A model generated the notes under the pieces. The model was not told the DNA's origin. It saw only the letters and a program-made list of their open reading frames with translations, and searched no databases. A stretch of DNA of 64,000 nucleotides from DASQDN01 sp963844855 (lineage in GTDB: Bacteria > Acidobacteriota > Terriglobia > Bryobacterales > Bryobacteraceae). Made by a program: the position numbers and the translations under genes. The stretch's first letter is position 1. Each line of letters begins with the position of its first letter. Positions 48,378 to 58,092 of this stretch are shown piece by piece. Where the stretch lies: the NCBI GenBank assembly GCA_963844855.1, contig CAWJQP010000065.1, forward strand, positions 1 to 64,000, written 5' to 3'.

Positions 48378-49040
48378 CTACATCATCCGGTTGATCAGAA
48401 TCCAAAGAGCGCTCACCGTCAGAAAGCCGCCGGCGCACATCACCAGGCGCAGGTAGCCCGGACGGTTGAACGCGAACTGCACGATCGCGCCGCAGACTGA
48501 AAGCCCGGCGGCGATTGGCATGATGCGGCTCGCCAGATACGTCCACATCGATTCGAGTCCGAGAGCGACCGAGAATCGGTTTCCTACGGGAGTCCAGGCG
48601 TCGAGGAGCGCGTGTGTGCTGGAGATCGCCAGCAGAAACATCGCGCTCAGAATGGACGGCAGAGGCCCGGCGCCGCTCGCCGTGTCGAGCACCGCGCGGA
48701 CGACGAAGTATGCCGCGGCAACCGGTGCGATGCGCGCTACGACGAACGACGTCACGAAGGTGGAGACATCCTGTTGAATGCTGGCGAGCCACGGCGTCCC
48801 GATGGCAGATCCCGGCGGAAAGGAGACTGGGACACCAAAGAACTGAAACCAAGTCAGCGTGGGTTCGAGCCCGAGGAAGATCACGGCCCAAAGCATCCAT
48901 TTGGAAAAGCCGCCGCCCACCCAGAACACCGTTCCGCCCTCTCTGCGGAGCGCAATACCGGCATTGAGCAGGCACAAAAAAGCCGCAGGCCCGGTCAGGA
49001 GCAGCAGCACGCGCATGATGTCGTACAAGAGCGGTGGCAT
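48378..49040 (-). CDS. Polytopic membrane protein of the T4SS cluster
   Basis: An intact protein of 220 residues from MPPLLYDIMRVLLLLTGPA. About six hydrophobic segments, including AFLCLLNAGIAL, WMLWAVIFLGL, APVAAAYFVVRAVL and SILSAMFLLAISS. The last portion (SRIMPIAAGLSVCGAIVQFAFNRPGYLRLVMCAGGFLTVSALW) repeats the helix-loop-helix pattern of the flanking VirB2-like proteins. No family assigned. It lies between two VirB2-like genes. Confidence 0.6.
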   Translation of the reverse strand: MPPLLYDIMRVLLLLTGPAAFLCLLNAGIALRREGGTVFWVGGGFSKWMLWAVIFLGLEPTLTWFQFFGVPVSFPPGSAIGTPWLASIQQDVSTFVTSFVVARIAPVAAAYFVVRAVLDTASGAGPLPSILSAMFLLAISSTHALLDAWTPVGNRFSVALGLESMWTYLASRIMPIAAGLSVCGAIVQFAFNRPGYLRLVMCAGGFLTVSALWILINRMM

Positions 49041-49120
49041 GGTTGTGTCCTGTCTCGTTGCCGAGAGTGCGGGTGCGCCGCACACCCGCACTCCAAAAGT
49101 ACGTTGGTTGTCTCTCTGGT

Positions 49121-49487
49121 CCCTACGAAACACCGCCGCCGCCCTGCGTTGATCCAGAACTCGAGCAGTCGAGTAACGCCGGACACCGCGAGACATCCCA
49201 GAGCAGTTACGACATACCGCATGGCGCCCCGCCCGGCGATGTAGGCGACCAAGCCGCCAGCAATCGCAAGCGCGGCGCCGACCGGCGCGATGACGTTGCC
49301 GATCCAGTTAACCAGGTTCAGGAACGCGCCTTCCGGCTGCGCGCCGGTTTGGCCTTGGACCGCGACGTTAACCTGCGGGGCTGCGCCCGAGATTCTGGGC
49401 CAGCAGCACCAAATTGCGTTGTCAGAAACAGAAGAACAGCGGCGATCGCGAACGACGCCAGCGCCTCGTTTCCGATAGCTGTTGCAT
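49121..49487 (-). CDS. VirB2/TrbC-like pilin, frameshifted near start
   Basis: About 122 residues. Signal-like helix ALASFAIAAVLLFLTTQF, then Ala/Gln-rich linker, LVNWIGNVIAPVGAALAIAGGLVAYIAGRGAMRYVVTALGCLAVSGVTRLLEFWIN and a C-terminal QGGGGVS. This is the two-helix pilin layout of VirB2/TrbC. Two one-base changes, one near the start and one near 49140. It is the first minus-strand gene of this cluster, with 580 bases of non-coding DNA upstream. Confidence 0.6.
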
Positions 49488-50067
49488 GAAGGTGTACCTC
49501 CCGGTTCGAAATTCGGCTCAGGCAGGAAGGCCCGAGCATGGGAGGAATCTACAGCAGGATCGGGAACTCGCAAAACCAGTTTCGGCTTCGCCGTTAGGTA
49601 TCAGGCCGCTAAGAGCGGCGGCGCACAGTACCAAATTTCACCGAGATGTGCCAAATAGAACTTGAGGTTTGCCAAAAATCCGGTCCGGTAGCGGGAACTG
49701 TGAGCAGAATCGTGGCCAATAGCTGGCAAAGTAACTAGACGTGTCGTGTAACCTCCGGATAGCCGCAATGCAGAAGTGATGGAGAGGTGATTCCGATCAT
49801 CCAGTCGTAACCCCGAGAAGCTCAAAAACATGTCCACGCCACGCGAGACCAGCCATAGCCCAGTCCGTGTGCGAAGCGTCCTGGCAGAGGGAGTATATAC
49901 TTAGACGATCCAGTTGACCATGGCGCCCTGCCACATCAGTCGAACATCACACAATGTTCACGCTTCGCTCGCAGCTGCACGTCTGCCTCGTCGGAGCTGC
50001 TCAGGCATTGGTCGCGATATGAGGTTGATGGCGGGTACCGACTCTCAAAACGACTTCGAGGACGAGC
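49488..50067. other. Intergenic region between divergent genes
   Basis: 580 bases between the VirB2-like gene (minus) and the TPR gene (plus). It should hold promoters for both. I see no long repeat; a GAACATCACACA variant of the array motif occurs near 49944 but matches weakly. Confidence 0.4.
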
Positions 50068-51738
50068 ATGAGCAACTATGTTTATGGAAGTAGTCTCTCT
50101 GACCGCGACTACCTGCAGGCTAGAAGCTTCGAAGACGCTATCAGAAGCGAGATTTCGGCACAGACGAGGTCGCTTATTGCCTCCAGTGAACAACTACACG
50201 AAGAGCATATCTCGCTGTCGAAGTCACTACAATCAACCTTTTCGGAGGGTTTTGCAGCAGCCTCAGCGGGTTTGGAACAGCTGTCGTTCGATCTTCAATC
50301 ACTGACCACTGGCGTTTCAGAGCTGACAGCAACGTTTCATTGGGGGATGAGCGAACTGCTGGTTGCTGTGGGACATGTTAATGATAAGCTCGCCGATCTC
50401 GTGCGAATCGCGAAGACACCTGCACAGACCTGGGCCTATGAGCAGTTTGATATTGCTCGTGACGCATTCCGTCAGGAATTGTACCCTGAGGCACTGGAGT
50501 ATCTTAATCGCGCCATCAACGGCCACGTTGGCAACACTGGGTACAAGCTCGAATACCGCTTCCACTTTCTTTGGGGAACGATCAGGCTTGGAAGTGCGAA
50601 GAATACCTCCCCGGACGTCGTGAATCTCTCTGACGCCGAGAACGCATTCCTAAGCTCTGCAAGATACGCACGACGCGACGAACCGAACGAAGCGGGTCGC
50701 GTATTTCTAGCCGCAGGCTGGGCCGCCTATTGTCAAGGGAAGATGGATACCGCAAGGGAATCCACAGAACAGGCGGTCGCTCTATTTCCCGGCTTGGCCG
50801 AGGCACACTTCCAGTTGGCTAAAATCCAGATGCATGTCGGCGCAGCTGAGCCGGCTCTCGTTTCGTTGAGGCGCGCGATCGAGTTGGAGCGTGCCTATGC
50901 GATCAAAGCGGCCTCAGACGGTGACTTCCAGCGACATGAGGCGAAGGTCCAGGCACTCCTGAAGGACTTGTGTCATCAAGCGAAAGAGCGCGCAAACTGC
51001 GAGCTGCTGGCGGCTCAACAAGAAGTGGCGGAAGCCGAGAGGGAGAACGTGCAGGAGTTCTCATTACCGAAGCTTGCAGACTTAACACAAGCCAAGCGTG
51101 CTCTCGAGGATGCCAAATCGGCCATTCGTGTTGACACATATTTTGGGTACCTAGACGCTTTCACTTGTTGCGGTCGAGCCAAAGAGGCTCTGCAGCACGT
51201 TAGGAGACAGTTTGTCGCGCGAGGAAGCGCAGAGACGCTTTCCTTGCATATACCAACTCGTCGTGCCTTTATGGTCCCAGGAGCACATCGTCGGCCGGTG
51301 CGTCTGGCCGCCGTACCCCCGCCAGTCGCGGCACGGCCTCTAATCCCTTCCTCTTTGACGGTTTTTAGATACCACGAGTCTTCCTATCTCGGATGCCGGG
51401 AGTGCCATTGTACTGAGCGGCATCGCTCTGGGAGACACCAAATTCCTGAACCGTTCGCTCGCGCTAAGTCAGTATTGCATTCTCCACGAGAACAAAGAGT
51501 CGACGATCCGTCGTTGCTCAGGCGGACTGAGCAACGTGTGGCTGTACTCGACCGAGCGCTTCTTCCAGATCTTCCTCCAACAAGAGGTGGCGTTCACTTG
51601 CGCCTGGGACATTCTTCGCATGGCCGCCCGCTTCATAGTGTTGATCGTGGCTTCAAGGTCCGCCGGCGACATGCCTTGCACACGACGAAGAATGATCTCA
51701 GGAGTGAAACCCTCCGCCAGTTTGCGTTGCCAAGATAA
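50068..51738 (+). CDS. TPR-containing protein of unknown function
   Basis: Open for 556 codons, but only the first about 390 look like protein: MSNYVYGSSLSDRDYLQARSF, a helical coiled region with tandem GLEQLSFDLQSL and GMSELLVAVGHVNDKL, then TPR-type pairs (FRQELYPEALEYLNRAI, AAGWAAYCQGKMDTARESTEQAVALFPGLAEAHFQLAKIQMHVG). It stops making sense after about 51250, where the frame lies antisense to the AAA+ gene, so the true C-terminus is elsewhere or lost. It is the only plus-strand gene between the VirB genes. A scaffold or sensor role is possible. Confidence 0.6.
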   Translation: MSNYVYGSSLSDRDYLQARSFEDAIRSEISAQTRSLIASSEQLHEEHISLSKSLQSTFSEGFAAASAGLEQLSFDLQSLTTGVSELTATFHWGMSELLVAVGHVNDKLADLVRIAKTPAQTWAYEQFDIARDAFRQELYPEALEYLNRAINGHVGNTGYKLEYRFHFLWGTIRLGSAKNTSPDVVNLSDAENAFLSSARYARRDEPNEAGRVFLAAGWAAYCQGKMDTARESTEQAVALFPGLAEAHFQLAKIQMHVGAAEPALVSLRRAIELERAYAIKAASDGDFQRHEAKVQALLKDLCHQAKERANCELLAAQQEVAEAERENVQEFSLPKLADLTQAKRALEDAKSAIRVDTYFGYLDAFTCCGRAKEALQHVRRQFVARGSAETLSLHIPTRRAFMVPGAHRRPVRLAAVPPPVAARPLIPSSLTVFRYHESSYLGCRECHCTERHRSGRHQIPEPFARAKSVLHSPREQRVDDPSLLRRTEQRVAVLDRALLPDLPPTRGGVHLRLGHSSHGRPLHSVDRGFKVRRRHALHTTKNDLRSETLRQFALPR

Positions 51739-53592
51739 CGCGCGAGGAGCCTGCGATAGCCGGCTTCGTCCGGAACTCCGATTTCGATCTTCTCGCTGAA
51801 TCGGCCTCCACGGAGTATCCGCGGATCGATCCGATCCAGGTAGTTCGTAGTGCCGATCAGAAATACGTTGTGCTCGGGCTTGAGGGCACTGATCTCGATC
51901 AGAGCTTGTTCAACGAGCTGCACATCATGCTGTCCGACCGGGCCATGAACGCTAGGAAACAAGTCCGTCCATCTCATCGAAAAACAGGATTGACGGGCGC
52001 ATTCTCTTTCGCTCGCGCGAAGATTTCGCTGACCCGCTTGACTGAGCCGCCCACAGCTCCGGAAAGGACTTCACTGGGCGCAATCGAGTAGAAGCTTCGC
52101 TTCGACTGAGAGGCAATGAGCTTAGCCGTCATCGTCTTTCCCATGCCTGGCGCCCCGAGGAGAATCAAGCCCGTCGGAGTCGGCAGTGACAATCGCTCGG
52201 CCGCGCCGGGCTCCATCAACCGGATCAGCGTCTGCAAGTCTTCCGTGACTCGTCGTGGAAGGACCACGTCATCCCAGCTCACATGTTCGATAGCGGACGG
52301 TCCTGGCCACCCCCGCTCTCGAGCGCTTCGATCAAGTGGCGCTCTTCAATCGCCTTCCCGTTGGCGAGCAGGGTCGCGCGGTCAACGAGGCCCTTGAGCC
52401 GGGCAGGGCTCCAACCAGGAGTACGCCGCGCAATCGCCGGAGAGATCGTGCTTTCTCCACGCTGCTCTGGCAAGCTGCGCCGTGAGTATGGCTTTGCGAC
52501 CTTCCTCGTCTGGCAAGTCCAGCCGCAGCTTTGCGTCGAAGCGCCCCTCACGAATAAGCGTCGGCTCCATGCCATCCAGATGGTTGGTTGCCGCCATGAC
52601 GAGCATGCCGTCGACAGTCCTGTACCGATCGATCGACTGCATCAACTGAGTTGTGACCGTGTTGTACTCGCGGCCACCGCCGCCAGCGTCAGTGCCGCTT
52701 CCATGGGGCTGCTTCCGGCTGCCAATCGAGTCGATCTCATCCAAAAAGAGCACGATCGGCCGATGAGCCGCTGCCCATTCAAATAGCCGCCGGATCTCGG
52801 CACTCGTGGACCCGATGTTGACGCCCATCAACTCCGGACATCGGACGTGATGGAAATTGACGCGAAATTCGCCCGCTGTAGCTTCAGCCAGGAGATTCTT
52901 TCCGGTACCTTGAGGGCCATGAAGCAGTATGCCGTTTCGGACAACTCCCGCCGCATTCTTGCCAAAGCGATTTTCCGCGATTATTCGGATCTCGTCTTTG
53001 ATTCTGGCCGCTCCTCCCACATCTGCCAAAGCCAATCTTCGGGAACATTCGACCATTGGGATGACGCGCCGCCTTGCACTTCTTCGTGACGGCTCATCGA
53101 GGCTTGCACCGCGGATGGGTGAACGGGGCCGCAACGCCATGAACGCCCAAACAAGCAAGGCCGCCCATCACGCACAAACCACAGAATGCCGCTCCAAGCA
53201 TTAATCGCCGGCAGAGCCCTCCCTAACCAGTCCAGGCCTACCGAAGCGTTCGCGATTGTGACCACGAAGGCCAGACAGCGTCCAGCGAAGAGGGGGATCC
53301 GCGGCGTCGGCCGCGGAAGAAGAAGCAAGACCAGCCAGGCACTGCCCAGAGCGAGTAGAGTGTCACGTCGCGAGAGGATGACGTATAGGAAGAAGTACTC
53401 AGCGATGACCAGCGCACAGGAGACGATACACCGGAACAGCCACGCAGATCTTTCACGCTCTGAAGCGGTCTTCGCCCTCTGCGTCAAATAATCGACTTCT
53501 CGGCCAATACTGGCTACACCTGCCCCCAGGCGCCACCCGATCCAGTGGGCGAGACTTGCACTAGAGGGTCCAGGCGCAAAAAAACGCGGCAT
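51469..53592 (-). CDS. Membrane-anchored double AAA+ ATPase (FtsH/Cdc48-like, no protease), frameshifted
   Basis: About 710 residues from MPRFFAPGPSSASLAHWIG. N-terminal membrane segments (WLFRCIVSCALVIAEYFFLYVIL, LLALGSAWLVLLLL, LAFVVTIANASVGL) are followed by AAA domain 1: LADVGGAARIKDEI, ILLHGPQGTGKNLLAEA, IVLFLDEIDSIG, MAATNHLDGMEPTLIREGRFD. Domain 2 follows: LILLGAPGMGKTMTAKL, FLIGTTNYLDRIDPRILRGGRFSEK. Walker and sensor residues of both rings are kept. No HExxH metalloprotease motif. At least four frame changes. Location between VirB-type genes suggests a role in assembly or quality control. Confidence 0.7.
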
Positions 53593-53701
53593 GGGCCTTC
53601 TCCGAACGAACGTCCTCAGAATACCCGATTCCGGGTCCGTTCGGAAACAACCCATGCCGTCCAAAAAGCTCTTTTTAGGTTCCGCGCTCGTCTGGAACCG
53701 C

Positions 53702-55240
53702 CTAGTCTTTGGGAACCGTCGGATCCAGCCTGGAACCGCTCAACTGCATCAGGCGATTCATCTCTCGTAATTCATTGCGAAGCTGAACCATTTCACGCAA
53801 TTCCGGCTCAGATAACGGGCTCCGAGCAGCCGTCGGCTGACCAGCGGCAACCTGCGGCGCAACGGTTTCAACTGAAGTTGCGGGCCGGTTTACTCCCGCC
53901 TCGTGCAGAACGAGATAAAAACGTGTGTTGGCCGGAACAGTGACGACGATATTCTGCTGGTAGGCGAGCATCGCCAACTCCTGCTCTCCAGCAAGGGCGA
54001 CGTTCGAGGCGATCCGTTCTCTCAAGAGCACCGAATTGTCAATGCCACCGGTCAGGCCCCGACCCCCGACAGCGAAGGCCGCGATTGTACCGACCCCGGT
54101 CAAGAGTGCGCGTCAGGAACTTCTTGGCGCCGTTCTTTCCGTTCACATCGCCGCGGAGCGCCGTGCGTTCCATGCTGATCGCAGACCCGTTGATTTCTTC
54201 CTGCTGGCCATTAGGGAACTCCAGAGTGTGGAACTTGATGCGTTACCCAGCCCTGCGGTGTTGCCTGTGACAAGCTCGCCATAGGCCTTTGCTCCGGCCG
54301 GAACTACGAGCTGGCCGTTTTCCTCGTAGTTGTATTCGATCACCGCTGTGACCGGCACCTTCGCCGCTGAACTTATCGAGTGCTGAAGTCGTGCAACCAA
54401 GGCTGTGCCCTGCGGCAGCAACTTCGCGGTCTTACGCGCAATCGCTGGCATCGAAGGCGGCCTGGCTGGTACTGGTTTCAACACCGGACCGAACGAACAC
54501 GATTGATGATTTGCGTAATGCTTCGCCAGGTTTACTGTCGGTGCTGGTGGTGGCGCCGCGTTTTGCTTCGGCTGTGTGTCAGTGATCGCCTCGTTCCAGT
54601 CGGCAACGCGCGTGCGTTGCGTGGGAGGTATCAGGCCCTGTCGCCGGTAGGCTTCCGCAAGTGCAGGATCCTCAAAGTTTACGGCGCTGAGAGTGCGGTC
54701 GGGACCGGGTGTACTTTTCGGAGACTGGGGCGGCACGTTCCCCGCTGGCGTTTGTGTGCCGCGGTTGCGCATTGTGCCCAATACGTCTTTCTCGCTAAGT
54801 TCGCCCGGCTCCTCATTCGGCTGCTGGTTCACTGACAACTGTGGTACTGGCGACCGGTTGGCTGTCTCGGGGTTCACCGCGGCGGACTCCGGGCGGCCGA
54901 GACTTGGCGTCATTTTGCGGTCTTTTCGGTTCGAACTGCTGTCCGTCGTGAATAGCCCGAAGAACAGGAAGATGCAGACGACGGTGGTACCGGCCAGAAT
55001 GACCAAGCCCCGCGTTCGCTCTCCGGACTTTGCCTCCCGGCTTGAGTCCGGAGGTCTTGTCAACCGCGCTGTAAGCTGTTCCCGCCAGCCTCGGGGCCGC
55101 TCATCTTCTTCGAGCCGTTCGGCTGCCTTAGCCGCTTCCGGTGGCGCAGACAGCTCGGGATTCTCTGGCTCTACCGACTGTTCTTCGTCGTGTTTAATCT
55201 TTCTGGTGAGATCCTCGCCCTGACCCTTGTCATTCATCAT
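53702..55240 (-). CDS. virB10: VirB10/TrbI-type channel protein, frameshifted
   Basis: About 510 residues. Cytoplasmic acidic/basic N-terminus, single membrane helix (GLVILAGTTVVCIFLFFGLFT), long Pro-rich periplasmic linker (SVNQQPNEEPGELSEKDVLG), then the beta-barrel domain with LLPQGTALVARLQHSISSAAKVPVTAVIEYNYEENGQLVVPAGAKAYGEL, typical of VirB10/TrbI. A frame change near 54130 leads to TGVGTIAAFAVGGRGL and NTRFYLVLHEAG. VirB10 spans inner and outer membranes. Its start overlaps the stop of the VirB9-like gene. Confidence 0.8.
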
Positions 55241-56233
55241 TGTCGCTACCATCCTTTCTGACCGCCGACACTCCAAACCCGATTGGGGCGAGGGCGGGTT
55301 TGTCTACTGCTCCGCTTTCGGCGACCTGCAAGAAGACGCTCTCATTCGACTGCTTGAAATTCGGTCGCGTGAAGACTACAACGCCGTCAGCGCGTTCGCC
55401 GGTACCGAGGCGGCGACGGCTCAGACGATACTCGGTGACCGGAAGCTGCTCACTGGTTCCCCAGCGGCTCCGCCGCACAATGAAACCTCGGCGAACCTTC
55501 CCGGCCAACTGGATCTGCGGCGGAAGGATCTCAATTGCGCGGTCCTGTGGGTTGACTGCGGAAAAGAGCACCACAACCGTCCGGCCCTGATCGACTACTT
55601 CGGAAACACCAACGTGGACGTGGTCTCCCTTTGGTTCCTGCGAGGGCGCACGCATTCCGTAAAGCACCGGAAGCGCCGCGCGCCGTTGCCTTTCAAGCAG
55701 CCGGTCGAGTGGATCGGTTTCCCCTACAGACGATTCGGTATCGCGCGCGCTAACGCCGCCCGCGAAACTAGCAGGTTGAACCGGCGCAACAATCGGCGAA
55801 CTCGGCACAATTCTCTCGGTTCGCGGCACCTCGACTGTTCCGATGTCACTCTCCGCTATGAGAAACGTCTCCACGGGTTTGTACATCACCACGAAATCAA
55901 CATGCTTCGATCCGGCGCCTTCGCTGCGCAGGATGAAGCTGACTTGGCGTCCCTTCGTCGTTGTAACCAGGAGATCGATTCGGCCGGCTCTTCCACTACA
56001 GGTTTGACCAGGACAGGGTGTGGTTCCTTATCCGAATGCTCTGCGAGAAACTTCACCGGATCGCCGACGATTACTGAACTGACCGGCTCCGGCATTTTGA
56101 TCGCAGTCGAGTACCGCGGAGCGAGTCGGATGAGGTTGGCTCGATCGTTGAGGCTGCGCTGGCTTACAACGGGCTTCACCTGGGTCTGCGCCATCGACAG
56201 CCCGACAATAAAGAACGCAAACAGTCCTCTCAT
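55230..56233 (-). CDS. VirB9/TrbG-like protein, second copy, frameshifted
   Basis: About 335 residues from MRGLFAFFIVGLSMAQTQVKP (signal peptide). Core: YSTAIKMPEPVSSVIVGDPVKFLAEHSDKEPHPVLVKPV, then after a frame change near 55930 VDFVVMYKPVETFLIAESDIGTVEVPRTERI, and AIEILPPQIQLAGKVRRGF. This follows the VirB9/TrbG layout and lies directly upstream of VirB10. It differs from the VirB9-like protein at 35719-36580, so the two may be separate parts of the outer-membrane core. Confidence 0.65.
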
Positions 56234-56248
56234 GGGAGCTCCCTTCTT

Positions 56249-56696
56249 TCAGTTCAGTAGGGTTTGCCAGCGGTTCCGTCGGTAAACGTGTGCCACACGC
56301 TCAACGTAGCGGCGAACCTCTTCGGATTCGTAATTCAATCCACGGCGGAGAACCGCGGCGTGTCCAGCGTTGTAGCTCGCCAGAACCAGCCGCCAATCAT
56401 CGCCGCAGTAATCTCCAGCCATGCGAGATAGGCGACGCCGCCTCGAATGTTTTCCGCTATGTCGAAGCGGTTGGTCACTCCGAAGCTCGCCGCCGTCCCT
56501 GGCATCAGCTGCATCAGACCGGCTGCACCGGCATGTGAGATAGCGCTGGGATTCCACCCGGACTCAACTTCGATCACGGCGTATACAAGCTCGCGCTGCA
56601 GCCCATATACGTCCGCCCAATGATCGGCCCATTCGCGAACTTCCGCGTCTGCCCGCAACCGGACAGGCAATCCACAGACAGCAAAAGCCATCTCAT
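56249..56696 (-). CDS. virB1: VirB1-like lytic transglycosylase, frameshifted
   Basis: About 149 residues. Start ATG overlaps the MoxR stop (ATGA). Lysozyme-fold signature: LVYAVIEVESGWNPSAISHAGAAGLMQLMPGTAASFG, with the catalytic Glu in VIEVESGW, then DIAENIRGGVAYLA and LVLASYNAGHAAVLRRG in a second frame. It would open the peptidoglycan for the channel. One or two frame changes. Confidence 0.8.
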
Positions 56697-57644
56697 ACCA
56701 CTGCCTCGACGAGCCCTTGCGCCACCTCTCATTGCAGCCAGCGCTTGATCCCGGTACTCGTGCGCCGTCGCCACCAGGCTGCTGAATCCATCTCGCAGCA
56801 GAAGGCGCTTCACGTCTTCTTCCGTTTTCGCCAGGAAGGGCAGCAATACGTCACGGTCTTCGGGCCGGATCTCCGACCTGCCGAGGAGCTGGAGCGCCTT
56901 AACGAACTGAACGATCTCATCGATCGAAGGCGGCTTCACGCAGGTTGTAGCCTCGCAACGCTTGTGCAAGCCCGACCGCCTGCGCCTTCAGCTCAAGCGG
57001 TGCTTCGACAGTTCGGATATCGAGGATCTCCGCTTCCTTCCTCACGTCCGGATGCTCGATCCTTTGGTAGAGGCTGCGGCGCCGCAGCGGATCGCCAAGC
57101 CGCCGCTCCTGGTTGGAGGTCATGACCACGAACGGGATGGTCTTAGCTTTCACGGTGCCGAGCTTTGGGACCGTGATCTGCCAGTCCGAGAGGATTTCAA
57201 GCAGCAGCGCCTCGAACTTCTGGTCGACCTTGTCCAGCTCGTCGATCAACAAGGACCACAGGCGTCGGCTGCAATGACGGCTTGAAGCAGCGGACCTTGT
57301 GTGAAGAAGTCGAGCGTGTGGAGCTGGAGGCGGAGCTTCTCCCACTCGCGGTCCAATCATCTCGGCCTGCGTTTCGAGGAAGAGGCGCTGCAAGCGCCTC
57401 GTCGAACGAGCCAATGGCTTGCTTCTCGGTGATGCCCTCGAAGCACTGCAGCCGGATGAGGTCGGTTTTCGCTGCTGCCGCGAACGCCTGTGCCAGATAG
57501 GTCTTGCCCAGTTCCCGGCGGTCCCTCGACCAGAATCGGCTTCTGCATCTTGGTCGCGAGCCAGATGATCTGCACCAGGACGGGGTCTGTTGCGTAGCCG
57601 GCTTCACGGAGTCCGGTAGCGACGTGTTGCGGTGTCGCGAACAT
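56693..57644 (-). CDS. MoxR-type AAA ATPase, frameshifted
   Basis: About 315 residues from MFATPQHVATGLREAGYATD. Walker A ILVEGPPGTG (Lys follows after a one-base change), YLAQAFAAAAKTDLIRLQCFEGITEKQAIGSFDEAL, Walker B LLIDELDKVDQKFEALLLEILSDWQITVPKLG, sensor VVMTSNQERRL, arginine-finger region EHPDVRKEAEIL. MoxR ATPases act as chaperones in assembly or activation of partner proteins. It is the first gene of the T4SS-side minus array, just downstream of the motif array. At least four frame changes. Confidence 0.75.
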
Positions 57645-57791
57645 TTGAGAAAAGGATAGAGCGGGAACCGCGACAGACCAACCGAGCTTTGCGACAACGG
57701 ATCGTCAGAACCCGCCGGTGGTTACGAGGAGACCGATCCTGTTGCGTACATTCTACAGCGGTGAACAAGAGCGAGGACATGGGCCCGACCG

Positions 57792-58040
57792 GACGTCCCA
57801 CACACGACGCCGCTGGACAGCCGAGACATCCTACGGATCAATCCGGTCGGACATCCCACGAACAGTGGACGCGAACAGTGGGGACAATCCACAACGGAGC
57901 GACAGCACGACATTCCACACCATTCACCGTTGGACACGGCGGACACCTCACAGCAACGGGATGCACCTGACATCCCACATCAAACTGGGATGGACGGTGT
58001 AGGCATCCCACAAACGCGAGATCGCTAGGACATCAAACAG
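57792..58040. repeat. Nine-copy GACATCCCACA motif array with alternating 33/26-bp spacing
   Basis: Copies begin at 57792, 57825, 57850, 57883, 57909, 57942, 57969, 58002 and 58029; spacings are 33, 25, 33, 26, 33, 27, 33 and 27. Three of the 33-base units carry TGGAC at the same internal offset (57814, 57931, 57991); the fourth has it shifted (57866). All copies face the same way, between the MoxR start (minus) and the squalene-cyclase-like gene (plus). Two more copies with the same internal TGGAC are at 40533-40578. Possible roles are regulator-binding sites, iterons or transposase-binding end sites. Confidence 0.85.
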
Positions 58041-58092
58041 AAGTGAACCCAAACCTGTATTCGTTCGCGAGGAAACCGGCGTAGAATCCTGT

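Larger units (their letters stand above)
1..58040. mobile_element. Large T4SS-bearing conjugative or integrative element (left edge outside window)
   Basis: Nearly all genes from 385 to 57644 lie on the minus strand. They combine a VirB/VirD4 secretion system, DNA processing enzymes (primases, helicases, RNase HI, Rad52, methyltransferase), toxin-antitoxin pairs and transposition genes. This is the usual content of conjugative elements. The right limit is placed after the motif array ending near 58040 because gene style changes there; it is an inference, and no attachment-site duplication was found. The left end is not in the window. Confidence 0.6.

Noticed and set aside
50068..51738. Full 556-residue TPR protein
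   Set aside because: The last roughly 160 codons are antisense to the AAA+ gene and have no protein-like pattern; only the N-terminal 390 are accepted as likely.
57792..58040. CRISPR array
   Set aside because: The repeated unit is only about 11 bp, diverges between copies and has two alternating spacings; there is no long identical repeat and no Cas gene.
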